A DNA stretch of 64,000 nucleotides from Anthoceros angustus (lineage: Eukaryota > Streptophyta > Anthocerotopsida > Anthocerotales > Anthocerotaceae), in assembly GCA_010909165.1 (NCBI GenBank), contig VJWM01000044.1:806001-870000 (forward strand), read 5' to 3'. Shown here piece by piece: positions 10,951-22,408 of this stretch. Position 1 is the stretch's first letter, and each line of letters begins with the position of its first letter. The notes below the pieces were generated by a model that had not been told where the DNA came from, searched no databases, and saw nothing but the letters and a program-made list of their open reading frames with translations. The position numbers were made by a program, and so were the translations under genes.

Positions 10951-13900
10951 AGACATGATCCATTCCATTCGTGCATGCAAAACTGCTTCTGAAGAGAGGG
11001 CTTGTGTGGCTAAGGAATGTGCATTGCTAAGAACTGCATTTAAATCAAGCGATGACGAATACAAACATACCAATTTAGCCAAGTTGATGTTCATACACAT
11101 TCTAGGTTATCCTACTCATTTTGGGCAGATGGAATGTGTGAAGTTGATAGCAACTACTGGTTTTCCACAAAAACGAATAGGATATCTTGGTTTGATGGTG
11201 CTTCTTGATGAGAGACAAGAAGTTTTAATGCTAGTCACAAATTCTGTTAAAAAGTATCCTTTTCTTAGGGTTGAGATCTTACCAAGTTTACAATGATAAC
11301 TTGCAATTTGAGAAGCTATCTTAACCAATGAATAGCGACTTGCAACATTCAAATCAATATATTGTTGGACTAGCATTGTGTGCACTTGGTAATATTTGTA
11401 CAGCAGAGATGGCTCGTGATTTAGCTCCCGAAGTAGAAAAGCTATTCCATCATTCTTATTCATATATTAAAAAAAAGGTGAGATTTTATGCCCTATTTTT
11501 TTCCATTTGTTGAGCATTTTCTACTAGAGAAGCTTGTTCCTATAATTGAGACTTTTGTTATTATAAAAATTTCTTGCTATAATTTGGATATTATTTGGAT
11601 TGCAGGCTGCCATATGCTCAATTCGAATTATTCGAAAAGTACCAGACCTCATTGAATATTTTATAACTCCAGTTGTATCTTTGTTGGCAGACAAACACCA
11701 TGGGGTTCTTATTTCTGGTGTTCGGCTAATGATTGAACTATGTCAATCAAATCCTCCGGCCCTTGAACATTTTAGGAAGGTATTTACAAGAATATGTTTA
11801 GGATTCAAGTTGGCTTGATTATTGAGCATTAGTTCATTACACTTTGGTTTACTACTAATAATTTGTATTTTTTTACTCCTTATTTTGTATTTTGTTGTGT
11901 CTTTTTATTGCTTATGAAGGGCGCAAAGTAGGTCCAACATCTTATATTTGGAAGAAATTTAGATGGAAGTGAGAATGCTATTGCAAGCACATATATTGAG
12001 GTATTGTTATGCCTTCCAGCAAACTTCTACTGTCGTTCGCATCCTCAAGAATTTGGTGATAAGTGGATATGCTCCAGAGTACGATGTAGGTGGTATTACC
12101 GATCCATTCTTACAGATCAGGATTTTGAGATTGCTTCGTCTTTTAGGAAAAGGAGATGCAGATTCAAGTGATGACATGAGTGACATTTTAGCTCAGGTAC
12201 ACAAAATTATATTAACGGTATATTAAAATTTCTATTTAGTTGACAAGCAGAATCATGTTCTCTTAGTAACATCTCCTTTCCATTCTGACGTTAGGTGGCC
12301 ACCAATACAAACTCGAGTAAAAATGCTGGCAATGCAATACTTTATGAGTGTGTCCAAACAATCATGGGCATAGAAGCTATTGCTGGTTTAAGAGTCCTTG
12401 CTATTAATATAATGGGAAAATTTCTATCAAGTCAAGATAATAATATAAGGTAAAAGGAAACATATTATTCTAAAATAAATTATTTGAAATAATTTTATAT
12501 TTATTTTGAAATATTTATAAAATTCTTCTCAAGTCTATGCTAAAAGCTCATTAGTATGCAACATTTATCGATAACAGATTTGTAGCACTTAAGACTCTAA
12601 TAGCAGTAGTAACTGTGGATACTCAAGCAGTCCAGCGACATCGGAATATAGTAATTGAATGCGTAAAGGTAGTTCTATCTTTGTTGTAACGATTCTACTT
12701 AATCAGTTTTTATTGTGCAAATCTTAGCACACTTGATTGTTGGTGCTCATGCAGGATTCTGATATCTCCATCCGAAAAAGAGCACTAGAATTGGTGTATT
12801 CTCTCGTTAACGAGAGCAATATCATGATACTGACGGAAGAACTTCTAAATTATCTTGAAGTTAGCGACATGGAATTTAAAGCTGATTTGACTAGCAAGAT
12901 TTCTTCACTTATTCAAAAGTATTACATTCATTATAAAAATATTACCATCCATAAATATTTTTTATTGAAAAATAAGAATTACATTAGATATTAATGCCTA
13001 GATGAACTTTATGAACATTGAAGATGACAATTCCTTCTTTTTTTTTATGTTGCAGATTCGCTCCGACTAAACTATGGCATGTTGATCACATGATAAAATT
13101 ATTAATTCAAGTATGCAATTTGATCAGTGGATTCGTAAATGGTGAATTATTTTTCTTAGTCGTATATTTAATAATTAATTAAAACTTTCCGTCCAGGCTG
13201 GTAAGTATCTAGGCGATGAAGTTGTTAGATCATTAATTGTTTTAATAAGTAATGCACCCGATCTGCAAGGATATACAGTTCGAACCTTCTATTGCGCCTT
13301 ACAGCATTGGGATGGGCAGGTGCTCGATATGTTTCTTTGATTCCAATACAATGCTCTAACTGAATTTTGATTTAAAGTGTTTAACTTTCCTGTAAATGTC
13401 TAGGATTTGGTATCATTGTTCTTTACTTATATATTTCTTCTTAATCAGGAAACTCTTGCAAATATAGCATTGTGGTGTATTGGGGAAAATGGTGAGATGC
13501 TTATTGATCAATCCAACAAGTTACCCAATGAAGACCCAATTACAGTTACTTAATTCTATTATAAAATAAAAAACTTTTTAGTGATGTTTTTACTCATTTC
13601 TTGCATAGGAAAAGCATTAAAGGTTTTAAGATCAATGACATGACTATATGATTGATGTAAGTCCTATAATAACTAGGAATGATGGTCTAAAGTTTTTATG
13701 TAAAGGTAACTGAAGCTGAAGTTTTGAACACAATAGAAGCTATTATCAAAGACGTTCGAGCTACTTCCATTGTATCTGCTTATGGAATAGTAGCACTTTT
13801 GAAACTATCATCACGTTTTTCATCAAATCCCAAGTTTTGTTCTTGACCGATTCTTAATTAGCCAAAAAGCTATTACTTTATTTTTATTTTTTAAATAAAA

Positions 13901-15044
13901 AAGTTCACTGGGTATGTTTATTGTAGCCAAATACATGACTTAATTATGCACTATAAAGAAAGTGAAGTTGTGGAGTTACAACAACGATCCGTGGAATTTT
14001 GTAAAATTCTCAATAAATATGGCTCTATAAAGTATGCCTCAACTAAGCCTCACCTCTTTGGTAATGATTTTTCCAAATAGATGTCTCTTTGTTGCCTGAC
14101 CAAGTTTTTTGATCCACCTACATAGAGGTGTTTTGGTGGCCAAGATTCCAGCATTAGATGAAACAACATACATATCAAGAAAAGCGAATGTTGTTGATCT
14201 AGATGGAGATAATGAACAAGAACAATCTATTACTGAAATTATAAGACATCCTTCAAAAAGTGGTACTATGGATCTGACGGGTTCTACTACTAGTGGGCCT
14301 ACTACATCACAACAGAATAACCTATTAGACCTACTAGGATCCAACACTGATGTGACAAATAATGCAGCATCTTTACCTGGTGAGATCCAATAATAGAAAT
14401 CATACTTGATGCATCATTGAAATAGGTGTGGTAATATTGAAATATAATATCCTTATCAAAAATTAATATTCTTCTCAGGATATCCTCAGCTACTAGCTTA
14501 TGAAAGTTCTGCTTTAAAGATTATATTTGATTTTGAGAAGCGTAGCCAACATTCAAATGATACAAACATTCAAGCAACATATGTGAATTCTACAAAGGAC
14601 TCTTTTATAGACTTCACATTGCAAATCGCAGTTCCAAAGGTATGTTCATTATAGTTATGTCTTATATATAGAGGTGGAAACAAAAATAGTTTTAAGAACT
14701 GATAAGTTAAATAACTAATTATACAATCTTGTATTCTAGTTTGTACAGCTACAACTTCTTCCTGCCAGTGGGAGTGTACTTCCACCAAGTGGTACGGGGA
14801 ATATAATTCAAAACATATCAATAACTAATACTCTTCATGGCCAGGTTAGTTGAATATCCCCTCCCGTTGACATTGGAACTTCAAAGTTGTTATTGCTATG
14901 CTCTCAAGACTATAAAGATTAATGTGAATCATATTCAAACTTTTGTAGAAGCCTTTGATGATGAGATTAAAAATTACGTATAAAATTAATGGACAAGAAA
15001 TTTTAGAGCAAGGACAAATAAACAACTTTCCTCCCGGATTATAA
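10951..15044 (+). CDS. AP1G: AP-1 complex subunit gamma (gamma-adaptin), 5' exon not found
   Basis: Large subunit of the AP-1 clathrin adaptor, which sorts cargo at the trans-Golgi network and early endosome. Exons: 10951-11253, 11336-11477, 11606-11779, 12020-12196, 12295-12449, 12578-12668, 12755-12918, 13056-13110, 13197-13319, 13449-13544, 13706-13833, 13927-14031, 14126-14379, 14479-14639, 14740-14844, 14949-15044. They join in frame to about 775 residues with no internal stop. Family landmarks: [95 protein letters not shown] (clathrin-box-like hinge), and the C-terminal ear ending INNFPPGL. The first visible exon begins with the last base of an Arg codon, matching the phase of the usual exon 2. 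The short exon 1 is missing. The hinge is shorter than in typical plant gamma-adaptins (about 860-880 residues, from memory). Introns and third positions are very AT-rich. It converges on the fusion gene at 15160. Confidence 0.9.
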
Positions 15045-15159
15045 TAAAAAACGTACCGTAACATCCAACATCTTCTTCTGCAAAGAGTTCTCTACATTGA
15101 TTGATATCATAATTTTGAGGTTCGCACATTACATAAATATTCCAATGGTTTTGTTTGGT

Positions 15160-18100
15160 TCATTGTAGCAGATCAATATTTTGAAGTAACATGACGCGAC
15201 TTTTTGTCATGATTTCCATTCCACGTCGTAGATTTGCACGGCTTGAGTTTTCATCACCTAACTGTAGCCCATCATATCCATAAGAATAGTCGTTGACAAC
15301 AATATGAAAAATGTATTTGTGAACTCTTTATAATTTTTTTGATAAAACCATCTCTAAAGTCATTAACTTGTTTTGATATTCATTAAGTTTGGTTGAGTGC
15401 ACCTGAGAGTCTACTTCTATGGTAGGCACATCATTTATGATCATTGAACCCGCATGAAGATGCTCAAAGGCATAAAAAGCCTTATTAAGATCGCCGACAA
15501 AAATGCCAACCTGAATAGTTGATGAGATATGATAAGAACCAATAGATTATTAACATATAATGAATGTATATATATGAGATGGTAGATACTCTACTTGCAA
15601 ATCAAATTGTAGATCATTTATTGCATGAATTATCTCCCTAAAATTTGAGTATGAAGAGAGAAGTAAAATTGGGCCTGACACTTTTCCTATATCGATCTGC
15701 ACAAAAAGTTATAGAATGAGCATATTTATATAAATCAATTTTGATCACAAAATCTGATAAGATGCTATGAATTCAACCTTTATTTCCCGATTCATAACTT
15801 CTAATATTGTTGGATAACAAAAAATTCCTTTTTGTTTGCCTCCTGCTAGCAATCTGAATTTGAGATAATAAGAGGATGAACAACAATCACTCTTTTTATG
15901 ATTTGAAGAACTTTTGTTTTGGCTGAAGCTTTGCATGTACTCACTTGGCTCCATTTACTATAGCTTTGTTAATCCAAGATTCCATCCTTTTTGCTTCTGA
16001 TTTAGCAATCAAAGGACCAACATACGCCTCTTTTTCAATAGGGTCACCCTAAAAATAATAGACATGGAATTGTAAGTGTGAGGACTAGTTTTTTTAAATA
16101 CATAAATGTTTGATACAAAAAGGTCAAAGTATTACCACCTGAAGCTTTACAGCTAATTTGAGTAATATATTTTTCAGTGCAAGAAAGTGATCCTAGTTAT
16201 GAACACGTCAACTTCCAGAAGTTACATAAATTAAGGAATACCTTACAAACTTATGATTATTTTGTTAGCGATAAATAATATATAGCTTATGAGGATGGTT
16301 TAGCCTTGTTAAATATTAAATATACATATATAATGTGTATTCATACTTGAAAGAATAGAAGAGTCATAATAGTTGCATACCACATGGATATAGACATGCT
16401 TGACATTAATGTAAGATTGCCCGCTTTGGTGAAATGCTCCTCGTCCGATAATATTGGCTACGGTTTCTATATGAGGAACCAAATCCTGCAAAAAAATAAG
16501 CACCTAAGATTCCAACAAAACATTAAGAATGGTTATTTGGGGTCTCATTCCTCACCTCCACAACACATATTGCATGTACACCAAGTTCAAGAACCACCTT
16601 CTTCCTTCCAGCTTTTGCCTTCAGCTCCCATCCTACCTACAAAATCATGTCTGTTATTTAAGATCTCCTCATACATGTTTAGAGGTGAAGCTCGTCTTTC
16701 AGACCTTCGGCATAATCCAACGCCTCGGGAAGCTCTTGAGATATGTATGGGGTTGACACTGGTGACAAAGGTGCTGAACATTACTCTAGGGTCTTACTGC
16801 GATTTCCTCAAGCTCATATGTTATCGGTGGTCTATTGGTATAATTCTTGGTGCATGGATAGTTAATTGTACACGTATCCCTTTTAGACGCAACTAAGTAA
16901 AGACATCTTAGTAAACATCTATGAAGCTCATGATGTGGACTTGAGTTTCATCCCTAGCCTTGCCGTGATTAGCAGTTAATTCTATAGTTGTATCCTTTTT
17001 GGAAGCAACTAGGTAAAGTCATTTTCGTAGACATTTGTGTTTATGTAGCTCAAGACTTTATATCTTCCTACTCTTCTCCAAGGTTTAAGAAAAAATTATT
17101 CAAACCTAGACATGGATCCTTTAATTTTTTACTAGCAATTGTAAGAGAAAAAAAATTGATTCAAACCTTAGAACAGCCACTGAAATACAAGAGTTGAATT
17201 CTCTTGTCTGCTACCAGCATATCTACTCCAGCTTGAGCACATGGCAGAATGGAGAACGCTCCCTCTGGCAAGTTACAATGTGAAAGAATCTCACCCAGTA
17301 GCAAAGCTCCAACCGGTGTTCGACTACAATTGCAGAAGGAAAGATGGTGAGAAATAATTCAAGCACCGAGGTGTTGAACCACATACATACCAGGCATTTG
17401 AAGAGGCACCACATACGAGGCATAATCTAATCTAACCTACCTTGCTGGTTTGAGTATAAACGGGCATCCAACAGCCAGAGCTGGTCCGATTTTATGTGCG
17501 GTCTGTTAAATGAGTGATAGTTTTGTCATCGGAGAGCTCTGCCTGCTAATGGAGTTGTACACAAACTTTTGGTGGAGAATTCTTCCAGTTGAAGTACCAC
17601 ACTTACCTGATACAGCGAGGTGTTGAATGCAGTGATGATGCTGACGGGACCGACAGGGAACCTCCGAACCTGCTCAGTGAAGTATGTATGCTGAGGTTGT
17701 AAGATTGCAAACAGATTCTCGGAATACCTCCATGTAAAAATGCTGCTGTCATACCACTGACTGACACGCTTTCGCTTGCTTTGAAAGATCCACCGGTGGA
17801 GAGTCCTCATATCTGTGGTGGCCAGTGAGACATCATAAGGGTCTGTGAGAGCAGTCTAGGAAGAAACGTATCAACGCATGGCCGAGAATGTGCTGTTCAA
17901 AGTTGTCCAAAACCTACATGCGCGTGCATTCATCTGCTGCAATGGTGAGTGCGTCAATCAATCGCTGTACTTCACCCTGGGAGTCCCTGCAAGTTCGACA
18001 AGAGGCAACCCAACATCACAGACCCAGAAAAGTATACACGTCATTGAACGTACTTCGCTTTCGGCCCTCATGTTGCATTCAAAGAGCACTGAGATCTTGA

Positions 18101-18400
18101 CCAGCCAGACTTCAACCCACCTGATTGGCTTGCCAGTTTCCATACAAATCACGCTCGCCAACTTCTCTGAACACTGTTGCACCTCTCTCACTACTTTATC
18201 CAAAACTGCTTTTCTTTCATAGCTGGCCATGGCTGCCATAGCAGGTAGAGCTCGTTCTGCTGCAGAGATTGCAGTATCGATGTCACAAGCTTTTGCAAGT
18301 GGACAGCGAGCTTCCACTTTACCACTGTACTTGTTTGTCACGTCCAAATCCAAATTGGGAAGTGCAGGCTTGTTTGCAATGTAGAGCGGGTAGCTGGGCA
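15160..18400 (-). other. aldehyde dehydrogenase-like domain, catalytic Cys replaced
   Basis: NAD(P)-dependent ALDH fold: GEVQRLIDALTIAADE, RRFPVGPVSIITAFN, AHKIGPALAVGCPFILKPA, TPVGALLLGEIL, DKRIQLLYFSG, VGWELKAKAGRKKVVLELG (the Glu of ELG is kept), GAFHQSGQSYINV, GDPIEKEAYVGPLI, GPILLLSSY, NDVPTIEVD. In the family the motif is GQSC, where the Cys is the nucleophile. Here the codon at 16413-16411 is TAC (Tyr). The final C-terminal exon (about 15300-15160) matches the family only weakly. Confidence 0.8.
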
Positions 18401-21400
18401 CATCACTTCCCATAATTTTATGCTTATCCACATGCTCACGTGAGGAAGTCACTTTGGACACCTCTGCTGCGCATGCCCTTTGTTGTCCATCATCTCTTGA
18501 AAGGCTTGGAGCTGAAATTTTTTCTGCAGCAGCCGCAGCACGAACTGGAATGCCTGCACCATCTGCAGGTGTGGGATCACCAACTGTAGCTGGCACCCCT
18601 GCTGCTTGTGATAGTGCCCACGATATTCGCTGACAGAAACCATATTGCACATCACACACCACGTCGTGCATTTCCCAGTTCAGACAATCTCTGGACTCGA
18701 CTTTTACACTCACCGGTTTTCTTGTCTTCCCCTTTTGTTTCATAATCCCTGGAAGCTCATGGTCCAGTACTTGATTAGCTGAGGTGTAATCAATCGGCAC
18801 CTAATCACATTGGTTAAAACTGGCATCTGTTTCATGCATATTATTTTGCATATATATGCATATTAATTTACAGTATATAAAGTAGTTTGAGTAATGGTAA
18901 TGATAATGGTAAATATCTTACTTCGATCAGCTTTATTCCCGGCGGAGAACCAAAGACACACTGTTTAAGAAGACCTTTGAATTCCTCAGCACTTTGGACA
19001 GAATAACCTTTTCCCCCATAACTGCAGAATGAGAAAAGCTGGTCCAATAATGAACAAAATAAAAGTTAAAATTTTCTATTCAAATAGTATAAACTTCATA
19101 AATTCTAATAAGATCCTTAAGTTGTTTACACAAAACATCATAGTAGATATGGCATGTATACCTTCTGGCATATTCAACAAAATTTGGATTGCCCAAATCT
19201 AAGCCAAATCTGAAAATACCAATACGAACATGAATAAAAACTATGAACTAAACAAATAGGCATACTGGCTATTTCAACAAGTGAACATGAATAGAATCTT
19301 ACGTTTTGAATTGTGCAGCATTTTGCTTCCATTTGATCATTCCGTATGCATAATCGTTCAAAATGACAATAGTTATGTTAAGTCCCAATCGAACTGCAGT
19401 CTCCATTTCCTTCATATCCATGTCCAAAATAGTTAGAATTTCAAGTGCGGATGAAGTAACAAGAAGTTGAGATGATGGAACAAGATTGATATTTTTTTGA
19501 TAATTTTGATAATTTTTTTGTTTACCTGTGAGTTTATTAGAAAACCACCATCGCCACAGACAGCAACTACAATTTTACTTGGATGCAATAGAGCTACTGC
19601 AATTGCTGATGGCAATCCTGCTCCCATAGTTGCGAGAGCATTATCCAATAGTAGTGTATTGGGTTCAAATGTCTAAAGAGATTAAGATAATTTCCTAGTT
19701 AATATGAAGTATTTTTTCATTCCGATAAACTTAATAAAAAACTTTGAAGACAATAAAATATTTTCTAAAATAGCTAACCTTGTAGCAACGGGCAAACCAG
19801 ATCTTGTATAATCCTATCATAAAAATCTTTAAATTATATGTAAAATATTTTTCCTATCTTATTCAACATGATAATTCTATGAAGAAAGTGAAGTTATTGC
19901 TTCTATAGTTTTGATTTACAGAAGCTTACCATTATCAAGGCAGACAATAGCATCATTCGGCAATGCTTCCCTGTGCTCCCACAAAAGGAAAAGGAAATCA
20001 ATATCTTCCTTTAGTATAAAAATTTGTAGACATACTGAAATAATCAGCTACACATGAGCTACGCCAAACAAAAACATTATTAAGCACACATATTTTTGCT
20101 ACTAAGATGCTAAGTTGAACCTTATATCATAGACAACACGTTGGGGACTCATTGGAAAACTGGGATCATTAACACTTTTACCAAGATGCATCTCGAATTC
20201 ATGCTTAATCTGTTATAAAATAAGAATAAGTTTTTAACTATATTTTAATTATAATTAAAAATTTATTATAATTATAATTAAAGTTTTTAATCGTAAATTA
20301 TTAACATACATTAGGTATTTTTATCTCTTTTTATTTATAAATTGATATATATATTGCAAACCATCTTGAATACAACAAACCTGTAACATAAATGAATAGT
20401 TCCAATGAGTTTGTTTATGCATCCGCTCTTTAAGTCGCCAAACTGCATTTGCAATATCTCCTATCACCTCCAACTACAATCGTAATATTTTTCACCAATT
20501 TTATGATGATTATATGAAATATAATAGTGATAAAATATCATGCAACATTATGTTGCTCCATCATTGCATGATCTTAATATTTCATGAAAAAATCTAAACC
20601 AGAGTTCTTATAACTCCCAAGTTAGATGATATGCGATTGCAATCTAAAAACTTTGGACAAAATGATAACAACTAAACTCAAAGGTCATTATTGTTTTCAT
20701 ATGTACCTGAGGAAAATATATCTTGTCCACCTTTGCACTATAAAAGTTGAAGTGAATGACAAGTGGTGTTTTTCCATGCCTATAAGAATCACATGTTTCT
20801 ATGGTAGGTTGTACAAAAATAGAAAATACAACAATTGACAAGATCTTACTGCATGAAGAAGGGTGGTTTTTCTACGACATCGTGTCCCATATTGATGATA
20901 AGGTCTGCTTTTTCAATACAAATATGAACATAATCATTTGCCGACAAAGCGCAACAACCAAGATAAAGATCATGAGATTCTGCAATTCAGACACATTTTT
21001 AGAGTAGGATATCAAGATTTGAATTTAGTCATAACATCATGAAGAACAAGATTTTCAAATTGCATAATTAGAAACATGTGTTAGCTATAGCGCACCTGTT
21101 ATAACGCCCTTTCCCATCATGGTAGTGACAAATGGAATGCTTAGCTTGTCAACAAATTGCTTAAGCCTAATTGCGACCAATACGACATTCTTTTAAAAAC
21201 AGATATAAAGAAATGAAAACTAAAAATTGAAGAAAGTTTTGATGTAAAGAAGAGACACACATTTTTTGCGTATGTTTACGATTTGCTCCTGCACCAATCA
21301 AAAGCAATGGACTTGTAGCAGCCTCAATCATTTCAACCGCTTTTGTGATGGCTTTCTCATCGGCAATAGGTCGACGAACAGGATGAACTGGAAAAATTCG

Positions 21401-22408
21401 TGCCTCTGTGCTTGTGCTAGCTATGTCTTCAGGCAACTCTAAATGCACTGCTCCTGGCCTTTCTTCTTCTGCAACCCGAATTGCTTCCCTAACTAATGAT
21501 GGTATTAGATCACCATCAGCTATTTGTTTAGTAAACTGCAAGAAACCAAGAAAACACTTTGTAAAGTCTGAAACAACAAACTCTTAGGAACTTATACTTG
21601 AACTCGGTGTATAGTCCTCCAGTCTGTGTGTCCAGTCGGTGTATAGTCTAGGCAAAATGTGTTCAGTGTCTATCAAAATCGACTATGCGTATGGTGTATA
21701 ACTAAGGAATTGCAATCTTGCATGGAGATCACTGTATTGGAGTTTTTTTCAAAATACCTTGGTAATAGGGCTCATATTTTCAACAATATTCACTATTTGG
21801 AACGAGCCTTGCTTGCTCTTCCTGATAGGCTTTTGGCCTGTAATCATCACCTATGAGGCAACAGGAGGAAGAAAATTAGAAAAAACAATTTGGTTAGGAT
21901 AACAATCCTCACATAAGAAATGTCCAAAATACTTCATACATCTACATATTGAGCTTAACATTATGGATGTCGTCTAAGAGAACAAGAAACAGACCATTGG
22001 AAAACCCGCCAATTGAGCATAAGCAGCAGCAGTTGCAAGATTTGTTGCTCCAGGGCCTAATGTGGACATACAAACACCTGCTTTTCCTGTAAGTCTCCCG
22101 ATAGTAGCTGCCATAAATCCAGCTGCTTGTTCATGCCTTGTTAAAATAAATTTGATTTTTGAATTCTGTAATGAGTTCAACAAATCTAGATTTTCTTCGC
22201 CTGGTATACCAAATATATACCTGTGCTATTGTTGAATAAATCAATTGGTTTCTATATATATGTACATGTATATCATAAACACATTGTCATAAGTACTATT
22301 ATTAAACTTGAAACAAGAATCAAATAATGAGAAATACACATACTGAATATTTTCATTTTCTAATGCAAGTACGAAAATATCAGAAGCTTTGGAAGCTGTA
22401 CTATCCAT
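15160..22408 (-). CDS. acetolactate synthase-like / aldehyde dehydrogenase fusion protein
   Basis: Exons on the minus strand: 22408-22344, 22220-21995, 21850-21758, 21535-21261, 21166-21096, 20979-20850, 20779-20707, 20473-20381, 20209-20121, 19970-19930, 19813-19779, 19672-19526, 19409-19303, 19209-19162, 19021-18922, 18800-18121, 17986-17918, 17855-17766, 17669-17607, 17502-17441, 17323-17167, 16636-16556, 16485-16381, 16192-16139, 16048-15945, 15853-15778, 15696-15595, 15510-15403 and a poorly defined last exon to 15160. Total about 1150 residues. Residues 1-550 are a ThDP enzyme of the AlsS/IlvB type: FGIPGEENLDLL, catalytic-type Glu52 in TRHEQAAGF, STLGPGATNL, and the ThDP motif from GDG (437-439) to ND (464-465). 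Residues about 668 onward are an ALDH. A linker of about 115 residues joins them inside one 680-nt exon. The start is the first in-frame ATG. Oddities: the ALDH catalytic Cys is Tyr, one splice junction is out of frame (near 17918/17855), and the C-terminus is diverged. Confidence 0.82.
18121..18800 (-). other. fusion exon: ALS C-terminus, linker, ALDH N-terminus
   Basis: One uninterrupted 680-nt exon encodes VPIDYTSANQVL (the C-terminal signature of the ALS domain). It then encodes about 115 Ala/Ser/Lys-rich linker residues, and then YPLYIANKPALPNLDLDVT to ICMETGKPI of an ALDH. Splice sites at both ends are canonical (acceptor at 18800/18801, donor at 18120/18121). The next exon supplies the expected DSQGEVQRLID. 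The fusion is therefore not an annotation join across an intron. Confidence 0.85.
18922..22408 (-). other. ThDP-dependent acetolactate synthase-like domain
   Basis: Fifteen exons keep phase throughout. Motifs in order: ALENENIQ, YIFGIPGEENL, LTRHEQAAGFMAATIGRLTG, GQKPIRKSKQG, LVREAIRVAEEERPGAVHLE, LLLIGAGANRK, FVTTMMGKGVIT, NMGHDVVEKPPFFM, LDNALATMGAGLPSA, GDGGFLINSQ, AYGMIKWKQ. This is closest to the bacterial catabolic AlsS-like branch, which condenses pyruvate to acetolactate, rather than to the plastid AHAS used for branched-chain amino acids; that placement is from memory of the motifs. No obvious plastid transit peptide precedes the ATG, so a cytosolic location is possible. Confidence 0.85.
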
